Shown in pieces: positions 12,306 through 23,500 of a stretch of DNA of 64,000 nucleotides. Each line of letters starts with the position of its first letter. Position 1 is the first letter of the stretch. The position numbers were made by a program, and so were the translations under genes. The notes below the pieces were generated by a model, which did no database searches, was not told the DNA's origin, and saw nothing but the letters and a program-made list of their open reading frames with translations. Source of the stretch: Megaustenia siamemsis (Eukaryota > Mollusca > Gastropoda > Stylommatophora > Ariophantidae); assembly GCA_032433765.1 (NCBI GenBank), contig JAVIAB010000156.1:84861015-84925014 (forward strand), read 5' to 3'.

Positions 12306-14363
12306 GAACCTAGAATATGTTGCCTTCTAGGACAGTCAATACAGGACCTAGAATATGTTGCCTTCTAGGACAGTCAATAGAGGACCTAGAATATGTTGCC
12401 TTCTAGGACAGTCAATAGAGGAGCTAGAATATGTTGATTTCTAGGACAGTCAATACAGGACCTGGAATATGTTGATTTCTAGGACAGTCAATACAGGACC
12501 TAGAATATGTTGCCTTCTAGGACAGTCAATACAGGACCTAGAATATGTTGATTTCAAGGACAGTCAATAGAGGACCTAGAATATGTTGCCTTCTAGGACA
12601 GTCAATAGAGGACCTAGAATATGTTGCCTTCTAGGACAGTCAATAGAGGACCTAGAATATGTTTCCTTCTAGGACAGTCAATAGAGGACCTAGAATATGT
12701 TGCCTTCTAGGACAGTCATAGAAGGCCTAGAATATGTTTCCTTCTAGGACAGTCAATAGAGGACCTAGAATATGTTTCCTTCTAGGACAGTCAATAGAGG
12801 ACCTAGAATATGTTTCCTTCTAGGACAGTCAATAGAGGACCTAGAATATGTTTCCTTCTAGGACAGTCAATAGAGGAGCTAGAATATGTTTCCTTCTAGG
12901 ACAGTCAATAGAGGAGCTAGAATATGTTTCCTTCTAGGACAGTCAATAGAGGACCTAGAATATGTTTCCTTCTAGGACAGTCAATAGAGGACCTAGAATA
13001 TGTTGCCTTCTAGGACAGTCAATAGAAGGCCTAGAATATGTTGCCTTCTAGAACAGTCAATAGAGGACCTAGAATATGTTGCCTTCTAGGACAGTCAATA
13101 GAGGACCTAGAATATGTTGCCTTCTAGAACAATCAATAGAGGACCTAGAATATGTTTCCTTCTAGGACAGTCAATAGAGGACCTAGAATATGTTTCCTTC
13201 TAGAACAGTCAATAGAAGGCCTAGAATATGTTGCCTTCTAGAACAGTCAATAGAGGACCTAGAATATGTTGCCTTCTAGAACAGTCAATAGAGGACCTAG
13301 AATATGTTTCCTTCTAGGACAGTCAATAGAGGACCTAGAATATGTTGCCTTCTAGAACAGTCAATAGAGGACCTAGAATATGTTTCCTTCTAGGACAGTC
13401 AATAGAGGACCTAGAATATGTTTCCTTCTAGGACAGTCAATAGAGGACCTAGAATATGTTTCCTTCTAGGACAGTCAATAGAGGACCTAGAATATGTTGC
13501 CTTCTAGAACAGTCAATAGAGGACCTAGAATATGTTGCCTTCTAGAACAGTCAATAGAGGACCTAGAATATGTTTCCTTCTAGGACAGTCAATAGAGGAC
13601 CTAGAATATGTTTCCTTCTAGGACAGTCAATAGAGGACCTAGAATATGTTTCCTTCTAGGACAGTCAATAGAGGACCTAGAATATGTTGCCTTCTAGGAC
13701 AGTCAATAGAGGACCTAGAATATGTTGCTTTCTAGGACAGTCAATAGAGGACCTAGAATATGTTTCCTTCTAGGACAGTCAATAGAGGACCTAGAATATG
13801 TTGCCTTCTAGAACAATCAATAGAGGACCTAGAATATGTTGCTTTCTAGGACAGCCAATAGAGGACCTAGAATATGTTTCCTTTTAGGACAGTCAATAGG
13901 GGACCTAGAATATGTTGCCTTCTAGGACAGTCAATAGAGGACCTAGAATATGTTGCTTTCTAGAACAATCAATAGAGGACCTAGAATATGTTGCCTTCTA
14001 GGACAGTCAATAGAGGACCTAGAATATGTTGCCTTCTAGAACAATCAATAGAGGACCTAGAATATGTTGCCTTCTAGAACAATCAATAGAGGACCTAGAA
14101 TATGTTGCCTTCTAGGACAGTCAATAGAGGACCTAGAATATGTTGCCTTCTAGAACAATCAATAGAGGACCTAGAATATGTTGCCTTCTAGAACAATCAA
14201 TAGAGGACCTAGAATATGTTGCCTTCTAGGACAGTCAATAGAGGACCTAGAATATGTTGCCTTCTAGAACAATCAATAGAGGACCTAGAATATGTTGCCT
14301 TCTAGAACAATCAATAGAGGACCTAGAATATGTTGCCTTCTAGGACAGTCAATAGAGGACCTA
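12306..14363. repeat. 38-bp minisatellite with a hairpin in each unit
   Basis: About 54 copies of a 38-bp unit. Landmarks in order are CCTAGAA, TATGTTGCC or TATGTTTCC, TTCTAGG, ACAGTCAATAGAGG. CCTAGAA and TTCTAGG are exact reverse complements separated by 9 nt, so each canonical unit can form a 7-bp stem. Variant TTCTAGAACAATC weakens that stem. Between about 14036 and 14340 the variants follow a fixed three-unit order (AACAATC, AACAATC, GACAGTC), a 114-bp higher-order repeat present three times. No long frame is open. Confidence 0.95.
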
Positions 14364-15902
14364 TTTTGAATCAAAGAACAGAACAGAACTAACTCATGAC
14401 AGTGCTAGACGTGGACATATTTGAATCAAAGAACGGAAGAACAGAACTAACTCATGACAGTGCTAGACGTGGACATATTTGAATCAAAGAACAGAACAGA
14501 ACTAACTCATGATAGTGCTAGATGTGGACATATTTGAATCAAAGAACGGAAGAACAGAACTAACTCATGACAGTGCTAGACGCCGACATATTTGAATCAA
14601 AGAACAGAACAGAACTAACTCATGACAGTGCTAGATGTGGACATATTTGAATCAAAGAACAGAACAGAACTAACTCATGACAGTGGTAGACGTGGACATA
14701 TTTGAATCAAAGAACAGAACAGAACTAACTCATGACAGTGCTAGATGTGGACATATTTGAATCAAAGAACAGAAGAACAGAACTAACTCATGACAGTGCT
14801 AGACGTGGACATATTTGAATCAAAGAACAGAACAGAACTAACTCATGATAGTGCTAGATGTGGACATATTTGAATCAAAGAACAGAACAGAACTAACTCA
14901 TGACAGTGCTAGATGTGGACATATTTGAATCAAAGAACAGAACAGAACTAACTCATGACAGTGGTAGACGTGGACATATTTGAATCAAAGAACAGAACAG
15001 AACTAACTCATGACAGTGCTAGATGTGGACATATTTGAATCAAAGAACAGAAGAACAGAACTAACTCATGACAGTGCTAGACGTGGACATATTTGAATCA
15101 AAGAACAGAACAGAACTAACTCATGGCAGTGCTAGACGTGGACATATTTGAATCAAAGAACAGAACAGAACTAACTCATGACAGTGCTAGATGTGGACAT
15201 ATTTGAATCAAAGAACATAACAGAACTAACTCATGGTTAGTGCTAGATGTGGACATATTTGAATCAAAGAACAGAACAGAACTAACTCATGACAGTGCTA
15301 GATGTGGACATATTTGAATCAAAGAACAGAACAGAACTAACTCATGGTAGTGCTAGATGTGGACATATTTGAATCAAAGAACAGAACAGAACTAACTTAT
15401 GACAGTGCTAGATGTGGACATATTTGAATCAAAGAACAGAACAGAACTAACTCATGACAGTGCTAGATGTGGACATATTTGAATCAAAGAACAGAACAGA
15501 ACTAACTCATGGTAGTGCTAGATGTGGACATATTTGAATCAAAGAACATAACAGAACTAACTCATGGTTAGTGCTAGATGTGGACATATTTGAATCAAAG
15601 AACAGAACAGAACTAACTCATGACAGTGCTAGATGTGGACATATTTGAATCAAAGAACAGAACAGAACTAACTCATGACAGTGCTAGACGTGGACATATT
15701 GAATCAAAGAACAGAACAGAACTAACTCATGACAGTGCTAGATGTGGACATATTTGAATCAAAGAACAGAACAGAACTAACTCATGACAGTGCTAGACGT
15801 GGACATATTTGAATCAAAGAACAGAACAGAACTAACTCATGACAGTGCTAGATGTGGACATATTTGAATCAAAGAACAGAACAGAACTAACTCATGACAG
15901 TG
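14364..15902. repeat. 55-bp minisatellite
   Basis: About 28 copies of a 55-bp unit containing ATTTGAATCAAAG, AACAGAACAGAACTAAC, TCATGACAGTGCTAGA and TGTGGACAT. Some units carry a GGAAGAAC insertion, and TGACAGTG alternates with TGGTAGTG or TGGTTAGTG. The short palindrome TTTGA-A-TCAAA lies in every unit. The array begins directly where the 38-bp array ends, without spacer. A 60-codon frame starting inside its last units (15839-16021) is not considered a gene. Confidence 0.95.
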
Positions 15903-16065
15903 ACATATTGAAGATTTCAGGCGCAGCAGTTCCTCGTACTTCGAATTTCTTCCTTCAGGAGACTGCTGGAAGACTAGATTGTTTGAAGGGATTTGTCCTG
16001 TTAGAAACATTTTCAATTTGAATTAATCTGTGGTCAAACCTCAAACAATCTCCATTTGGATAAAC

Positions 16066-16077
16066 TAAGATAGCAAA
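16066..16077. repeat. Target-site duplication of LINE copy 1, 3' side
   Basis: TAAGATAGCAAA, identical to 17861-17872. It lies directly outside the CATCATCATG tail of the minus-strand LINE, as expected for a duplication made during target-primed reverse transcription. Confidence 0.85.
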
Positions 16078-17860
16078 TCATCATCATGTGCCATACCGGT
16101 TGGCGTAGGCGATCATGTCACTCCACAATCTTCTATCTACAGTGCATCGTATCAGTTCTGTTGTTGACTGTTTTCCATGCCATGAAACCAAGCTAACCAG
16201 TATTTTCTCTCTTTGTCGTCCGCGATCTCTCTTTCCTTTTATTTTGTCAGTTGTAACCAAGTATTCCAACTTTCCTCTTCTCATGATGTGCCCGAAAAAT
16301 GTTGATTGCTTCTTTCTGATGTTTTTTAAGAGCTCCCTTTTTGCGTTGGCCTCTTTGAGAACTTCCTCATTGGTCTTTATAACTGTCCAGGGAACTTTCA
16401 ACATTCTTCTGAGAAATCCCATCTCTGTGGCCTCTAATCGTCTTTTCACCTGTTTGTCTACTGTCCATGGTTCGCTTCCATAGGTCAGAATTGGTTCTAT
16501 ATAGCACCGATGAACTCTCTTTCTCATTTTTATTGACATAGATTTGTTGCATAAGATATTTTTCATTTTCTGAAATGCTATTTTGGCCTGAGCTATTCTG
16601 CTTTTTATTTCTGTGGTGCATCTCCCATCTGATGTTATTATTGTGCCCAAATGTTTGAAACGTTGTACTTGTTTCAGATTTGTTTCTTTTATTTTTATGC
16701 TGCATGATGGTGGTGATTGTTTCTTCGATATAACCATTACTTCTGTTTTCTTACTATTCAGACTGATACCTTTCTTGTTGCTTTCTTTTACTATTATGTC
16801 TATCATTTCTTGTAGTTCGTTCTCTGTCTCTGCTATTAAGACTGTGTCATCCGCATATCGCAAATTATTTATGTTGTGACCGTTGACTTCAATTCCTTTT
16901 TTGTCTACTATTGATCTCATAATATATTCGCTGTAAAGTGAAAACAAATCCGGTGACAGAACACAGCCTTGTATGACTCCTAGCATTATATATTGGAATT
17001 GTCCTGTTTGGTTGTTAATTCGTATAGGTGCTGTTTTTTGCCAGTACATGTTTTTTTTATGATTCGCAGATCCTTGCCATCAATGTTTAATTTCTCCAGC
17101 ATATTGATTATTTCTACATGCTTTACTTTGTCAAATGCTTTCGTGTAGTCTATAAAGCACATATATAGATCTTTCTTTACCTCTCTAGATCTTTCTATCA
17201 ATGTTCTTAAGATTTTTTTTGCATTATTGGTGCCCTTTCCTTCCACAAATCCACATTGTTCCTCACTTATTTCTGGTTTTATATTTTTTTTCCTTACACG
17301 TCCCATGATTATTCTTAGTAATATTTTAGTCATATGGCTCATGAGACTAATAGTGCGATGGTCTTCACAATCAGTGGCTCCTGACTTCTCGGTATGGCTA
17401 CAAAGATAGATTTTAGTAGATCTTCGGGTATGTGTCCAGTGTTATATATGTCATTGAGTAATTTTGTTATGACTTGTACTCCCAGCTCTCCTAATGCATT
17501 TATCTCTTCGATTATTATATTGTCAGGACCTGGAGCTTTGCCTCTTTTCATGTGTTGAATTGCGTCCTCCACTTCACTCTGCATTATTGGTGGTCCTGTG
17601 TCTTCATTGAATTGTTTAATTCTGGTCTTTCATCATCATAGAGTTGACTGATATATTCTGTCCATCTTTCCATTGTCTTCTCCTGTCCCATTATTATATT
17701 TCCTTCCTTTGATTTCACACATCCTGAAACTTTGACTTCTTTTCTTCCTGTTAATTCATTTAACTGATTGTGCATAAATTTTGAGTCTTTCTTTGTTGTT
17801 TTTCCATTTCTTCACATTTCTGTTTTAACCAGACAGTTCCTGTCTGTCTGTTTTTATCTT
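16078..17860 (-). mobile_element. 5'-truncated non-LTR retrotransposon, copy 1
   Basis: A 1783-bp LINE insertion on the minus strand bounded by a perfect 12-bp direct repeat (16066-16077 and 17861-17872). Its 3' end, read on the minus strand, is a stop codon shortly followed by a short ATG-repeat tail with virtually no 3' UTR. RTE-clade elements are known for very short 3' UTRs ending in such repeats, so I favour RTE-like, but clade assignment needs a tree. The endonuclease domain is missing. The element enters just upstream of the linker before the RT domain, so it was truncated on insertion. Confidence 0.85.
16084..17850 (-). pseudogene. Reverse transcriptase remnant of LINE copy 1
   Basis: The RT is spread over four minus-strand frames: 17584-17775 (linker before RT, with MERWTEYISQLY), 17339-17584 (KAPGPDNI, fingers region), 16986-17342 (FIDYTKAFD, motif A with the first catalytic Asp) and 16084-17049. 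In the last, GVIQGCVLSP (residues 24-33) is motif B with the usual Arg replaced by Ile, and YADD (residues 65-68; 16846-16857) is the catalytic motif C. The C-terminal part keeps LTYGSEPWTVD and FFGHIMRR, typical after the RT in RTE- and related LINE proteins. At least three frameshifts, one at the A/T run near 17050, make it non-functional. Confidence 0.85.
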
Positions 17861-17872
17861 TAAGATAGCAAA
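17861..17872. repeat. Target-site duplication of LINE copy 1, 5' side
   Basis: TAAGATAGCAAA, the second copy of the 12-bp duplication. It fixes the 5' truncation point of the element at 17860. Confidence 0.85.
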
Positions 17873-18105
17873 AACACACAATGAAATGTTGAAGTAACAC
17901 AAATAACCAATTAAATCATGAACACACACAATATAATACATAAATGTTACATGATGAGAGGAAAATTGCATGTACTGTAACTTAGTGAAGGATGGTGATA
18001 GTTGCTGTAGCTGATGGAGAGGAAGTGAAAGATTAGTGTCTTGAAGGATCTTGTGTGAGTACCTTCCCACAAACACACTAAATAATTATGTTCTTTATCT
18101 TTCTC

Positions 18106-18108
<3 letters not shown>

Positions 18109-18142
<34 letters not shown>
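18109..18142. repeat. (CT)n microsatellite
   Basis: About 16 CT dinucleotides with ATGT interruptions at both ends. It is preceded by about 230 bp of AT-rich sequence (17873-18108) in which I see no gene or element. Confidence 0.9.
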
Positions 18143-18176
18143 GTCTCTATATATGTTCTTCACTCTCCCGATCTAT

Positions 18177-18716
<540 letters not shown>

Positions 18717-19065
18717 CTAGCTGTTGTCACTACAAGTTGAGGCTTCTGGTTCACATTTCCTCTTTCCTACAAAAAACAAACTTTTCAAACTTTTCTGGTT
18801 TGGATGTGTTTTCTAGATGTTCCTGAAGTAGGCCATCACACCGAACATCACTGCTGTGTAGTGGTGTCAGTTGCCAACAATGGCCCGCTTTCTAATCCAA
18901 GATTTCGTGTCGTTCGAGGTACTGCAGTATTCAACATTGAGTTTGTTCACAAACAATTTCCCGTTGTTTTGTCTTTGACTTTCAGCTCCGCTCGGTGCCA
19001 CATAAATATCACTTTTAGAAGTTCTTTGACGAGTACGGTTAGGGCAATCAGAGGGTGGTCGGCTT
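18717..19065. other. Non-repetitive island with one candidate exon
   Basis: About 350 bp of complex sequence between the tetranucleotide locus and the 51-bp array. A plus-strand open frame covers most of it. Nothing else is recognised. Confidence 0.6.
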
Positions 19066-19073
19066 TGTGTTAG
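18810..19073 (+). CDS. Candidate exon, beta-strand-like, unknown protein
   Basis: A plus-strand frame opens after a possible acceptor (TGTGTTTTCTAG, AG at about 18815-18816) and runs to TAG at 19071-19073. The translation is not repetitive and shows alternating hydrophobic and polar residues, as in [14 protein letters not shown] and [16 protein letters not shown], which resembles an extracellular beta-sandwich domain. No family is recognised. The last codons enter the first 51-bp repeat unit, so if real the exon either ends in the minisatellite or uses a donor before it. A chance frame cannot be excluded. Confidence 0.25.
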   Translation, partial: FLDVPEVGHHTEHHCCVVVSVANNGPLSNPRFRVVRGTAVFNIEFVHKQFPVVLSLTFSSARCHINITFRSSLTSTVRAIRGWSALC

Positions 19074-19275
19074 GACAACATAATTCTGTACTTGACACTC
19101 ACATGTTTTTGTTGTTTGTGTTAGGACAACAGAAGTCTGTACTGGACACTCACATGCTTTTGTTGTTTGTGTTAGGACAACAGAAGTCTGTACTGGACAC
19201 TCACATGTTTTTCTTGTTTGTGTTAGGACAGCAGAATTCTGTACTGGACACTGATACGTTTTTATTGTCTAGGAC
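19066..19275. repeat. 51-bp minisatellite, four copies
   Basis: TAGGACAACA recurs at 19071, 19122 and 19173, and TAGGACAGCA at 19224, with exact 51-bp spacing. A shortened fifth start lies at 19270. The unit includes CTGTACTGGACACTCACATG. Fifty-one is 17 codons, which explains the short open frame 19055-19291. Confidence 0.9.
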
Positions 19276-19472
19276 ATCAGTTCACATTTAAAAACAACCC
19301 AGTTTACTTGTGAGACATCAGCTCAGATTTGAAACAATCTAGTTTACTTGTAAGGCATAAGCACATTTGGAAGTCATCTAATTATTTGTGAGATAGGTCT
19401 GCCATTTTAAAACATGTCAGTTTACCTATGAGGCATGAACAACGTTTTACAACTGTCTAGTTTACTGATTTT
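19276..19472. repeat. Degenerate 40-bp repeat, about five copies
   Basis: AGTTTACTTGTGAG-like strings recur near 19301, 19341, 19380, 19419 and 19459, with 39-40 bp spacing and much divergence. This is an older array lying beside the younger 51-bp one. Confidence 0.7.
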
Positions 19473-19512
19473 TGAATGAATGAAACTCTCAAATTATCCA
19501 CTTTGCTGGTTA

Positions 19513-20302
19513 TATATCATCATCATCAAGTACCGTGCCTACTGGCGTAGGTGATCATGTCTCTCCACAACCCTCGATCTCGGCAGATATTTATCATTTC
19601 TGTTGTTGACCTTCTGCCAGGCATTCTCTTAAGCTGTCTGTTATTTTTTCTCTCTACTTCCCTCTATCTCTTCGACCCTCAATTTTTCCAGTTGTTACAA
19701 TATATTCCTGTTGTTCTCTTCTCATTACATGGCCAAAAAATTATGATTGTCTCTTCCTAATATTGGAAATTAGCTCTCTTTTTGCTTTGACCTCTTACAT
19801 AACATTTTCATTACTCTTCTTTGCTGTCCATGGTACTCTCAACATTCTTCTGGAAAACCACATTTCTACAGACTCTAGTGATTTTCTTGTCTGTTGTCCT
19901 ATTGTCCATGATTCGCATCCATATGTTAAGACTGGCTCTACATAACATTTAAGAACTCTTTTTCTTGTTTCTATTGTCAAAAATGGATTGCATAGTATCT
20001 TCCTCATTTTTTGGAAAGCTGCTTTGCCTGAGTCATTCTGCATCTCACCTCTTTTGTACATCTTCCGTCTGAGGTTACCAAATATTAAATGCATTTACCT
20101 GTTTTAATATTGTTTCCACTTGTCTTTATTTTGCACTGAGGTGATGTCTTTTTCCTTTTGTTACCATTACCTCTGTCTTTTTGCTATTAAGGCTGAGTCC
20201 TTTCCTTTTGCTTTCCTTCACTATATGTCCAACATTTTAAAAAACTCATTTTCACTCTTAGCGATTAAAACTGTATCATCAGTATTTAGCTCGACTGATG
20301 TT
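19513..20302 (-). mobile_element. Non-LTR retrotransposon fragment, copy 2
   Basis: Minus-strand LINE of the same family as copy 1. Both 3' ends share an ATG-repeat tail and the string GGCGTAGG (at 16101 and 19543), and both encode WT- and RRMLRVPWT-type C-terminal segments. Readable parts include YGCESWTIGQQ (in 19795-20094) and, near 20270, the sequence around the catalytic motif. There the YADD codons read TAC followed directly by TGATGAT, two bases short, so the core is broken. Upstream the match ends at a C17 run. I found no convincing target-site duplication. Confidence 0.75.
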
Positions 20303-20319
20303 CCCCCCCCCCCCCCCCC
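20303..20319. repeat. C17 homopolymer
   Basis: Seventeen consecutive C on the plus strand, at the point where similarity to the LINE fragment stops. Long G/C runs are difficult to sequence, so the true length is uncertain. Confidence 0.95.
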
Positions 20320-20555
20320 ACGTGTTTGATCGCTAAGGTCTCACATGCGATCTTTTACGATCTAACTATAAAACATTAGCTGTTTACATTTTAAAAAGTA
20401 CTTATCAGTTCTTATCCTCCTCCTTGGTAGAAAACTTTACACAACTTTTCGAAAATTATAATCCGTTGGAAACACTATATTCAATCACTTTAATCACACA
20501 AACTACACTCCGAAAATAAAACAACCGTCATCTTGGTCGCCATCTTGAGATGTAT
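20320..20555. other. Unique spacer before the 61-bp satellite
   Basis: AT-rich sequence without a frame of note. Near its right end, GTCGCCATCTTGAG read on the minus strand is CAAGATGGCGAC, a match to the YY1-type core AAGATGGCG that often sits at transcription starts. It is followed by a 17-codon frame ending in TAA. This is weak evidence only. Confidence 0.5.
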
Positions 20556-23500
20556 CTTGAGGTATGGTCAACATACACAACTTTGACTCACCTCCAGGGG
20601 TCGCTAACACTCTGTGTTAGAGATATGGTCAACATATACAACTTTGACTCAACTCCAGGGGTCGCTAAAACTCTGTGTTAGAGATATGGTCAACATATAC
20701 AAGTTTGACTCACCTCCAGGGGTCGCTAACACTCTGTGTTAGAGATATGGTCAACATATACAACTTTTACTCACCTCCAGGGGTCGCTAACACTCTGTGT
20801 TAGAGATATGGTCAACATATACAACTTTGACTCACCTCCAGGGGTCGCTAACACTCTGTGTTATAGATATGATCAACATACACAACTTTGACTCACCTCC
20901 AGGGGTCGCTAACACTCTGTCTAGAGATATGGTCAACATATACAACTTTGACTAAACTCCAGGGGTCGCTAACACTCTGTGTTAGAGATATGGTCAACAT
21001 ATACAACTTTGACTCAACTCCAGGGTCGCTAAAACTCTGTGTTAGAGATATGGTCAACATATACAAGTTTGACTCACCTCCAGGGGTCGCTAACACTCTG
21101 TGTTAGAGATATGGTCAACATATACAACTTTGACTCAACTCCAGGGGTCGCTAACACTCTGTGTTAGAGATATGGTCAACATATACAAGTTTGACTCACA
21201 TCCAGGGGTCGCTAACACTCTGTGTTAGAGATATGGTCAACATATACAACTTTAACTCAACTCCAGGGGTCGCTAACACTCTGTGTTAGAGATATGGTCA
21301 ACATATACAAGTTTGACTCACCTCCAGGGTCGTTAACACTCTGTGTTAGAGATATGGTCAACATATACAACTTTGACTAAACTCCAGGGGTCGCTAACAC
21401 TCTGTGTTAGAGATATGGTCAACATATACAACTTTGACTCACCTCCAGGGGTCGCTAACACTCTGTGTTAGAGATATGGTCAACATATACAACTTTGACT
21501 CACCTCCAGGGGTCGCTAACACTCTGTGTTAGAGATATGGTCAACATATACAACTTTGACTCACTTCCAGGGGTCGCTAACACTCTGTGTTAGAGATACG
21601 GTCAACATATACAACTTTGACTCACCTCCAGGGGTCGCTAACACTCTGTTAGAGATATGGTCAACATACACAACTTTGACTCAACTCCAGGGGTCGCTAA
21701 CACTCTGTTAGAGATATGGTCAACATATACAACTTTGACTCACCTCTAGGGGTCGCTAACACTCTGTGTTAGAGATATGGTCAACATATACAACTTTGAC
21801 TCAACTCCAGGGGTCGCTAACACTCTGTGTTAGAGATATGATCAACATACACAACTTTGACTCACCTCCAGGGGTCGCTAACACTCTGTGTTAGAGATAT
21901 GGTCAACATATACAACTTTTACTCACCTCCAGGGGTCGCTAACACTCTGTGTTAGAGATATGGTCAACATATACAACTCTGACTCACCTCCAGGGGTCGC
22001 TAACACTCTGTGTTATAGATATGATCAACATACACAACTTTGACTCACCTCCAGGGGTCGCTAACACTCTGTGTTAGAGATATGGTCAACATATACAACT
22101 TTGACTCACCTCCAGGGGTCGCTAACACTCTGTTAAAGATATGGTCAACATATACAACTTTGGCTCACCTCCAGGGGTCGCTATCACTCTGTGTTAGAGA
22201 TATGGTCAACATATACAAGTTTGACTCACCTCCAGGGGTCGCTAACACTCTGTTAGAGATATGGTCAACATATACAAGTTTGACTCACCTCCAGGGGTCG
22301 CTAACACTCTGTGTTAGAGATATGGTCAACATATACAAGTTTGACTCACCGCCAGAAGTCGCTAACACTCTGTATTAGAGATATGGTCAACATATACAAG
22401 TTTGACTCACCTCCATGGGTCGCTAACACTCTGTTAGAGATATGGTCAACATACACAACTTTGACTCACCTCCAGGGTCGCTAACACTCTGTGTTAGAGA
22501 TATGGTCAATATATACAACTTTGACTCAACTCCAGGGGTCGCTAACACACTGTGTTAGAGATATGGTCAACATACACAACTTTGACTCAACTCCAGGGGT
22601 CGCTAACACTCTGTTAGAGATATGGTCAACATATACAACTTTGACTCACCACCAGGGGTCGCTAACACTCTGTTAGAGATATGGTCAACATACACAACTT
22701 TGACTCAACTCCAGGGGTCGCTATCACTCTGTGTTAGAGATATGGTCAACATATACAACTTTGACTCAACTCCAGGGGTCGCTAACACTCTGTTAGAGAT
22801 ATGGTCAACATATACAACTTTGACTCACCTCCAGGGGTCGCTAACACTCTGTGTTAGAGATATGGTGAACATATACAACTTTGACTCACCTCCAGGGGTC
22901 GCTAACACTCTGTTAAAGATATGGTCAACATATACAACTTTGGCTCACCTCCAGGGGTCGCTATTACTCTGTGTTAGAGATATGGTCAACATATTCAAGT
23001 TTGACTCACCTCCAGAGGTCGCTAACACTCTGTGTTAGAGATATGGTCAACATATACAACTTTGACTCAACTCCAAGGGTTGCTAACACTCTGTGTTAGA
23101 GATATGGTCAACATATACAACTTTGACTCACCTCCAGGGGTCGCTAACACTCTGTGTTACAGATAATGTGAACATATACAACTTTGACTCAACTCCAGGG
23201 GTCGCTAACACTCTGTTAGAGGTATGGTCAACATACACAACTTTGACTCAACTCCAGGGGTCGCTAACGCTGTGTGTTAGAGATATGGTCAACACACACA
23301 ACTTTGACTCACCTCCAGGGTCGCTAACGCTGTGTGTTAGAGATACGGTCAACATATACAACTTTGACTCAACTCAAGGGGTCGCTAACACTCTGTTAGA
23401 GATATGGTCAACATACACAACTTTGACTCAACTCCAGGTGTCGCTAACACTCTGTGTTATTGATATGGTCAACATACACAACTTTGACTCAACTCCAGGG

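Noticed and set aside
12306..15902. CRISPR-like array
   Set aside because: The repeats are head-to-tail without unique spacers, and no cas gene or prokaryotic context is present.
16115..17409. Plus-strand frames opposite LINE copy 1 (for example 16115-16483 and 16613-16879)
   Set aside because: They are antisense shadows of the RT reading frames on the minus strand.
20370..20400. Possible target-site duplication for LINE copy 2 (TTAGCTGTTTACAT against TTTGCTGGTTATAT)
   Set aside because: Only about 11 of 14 bases match and it is not adjacent to the element's end, so it is not convincing.
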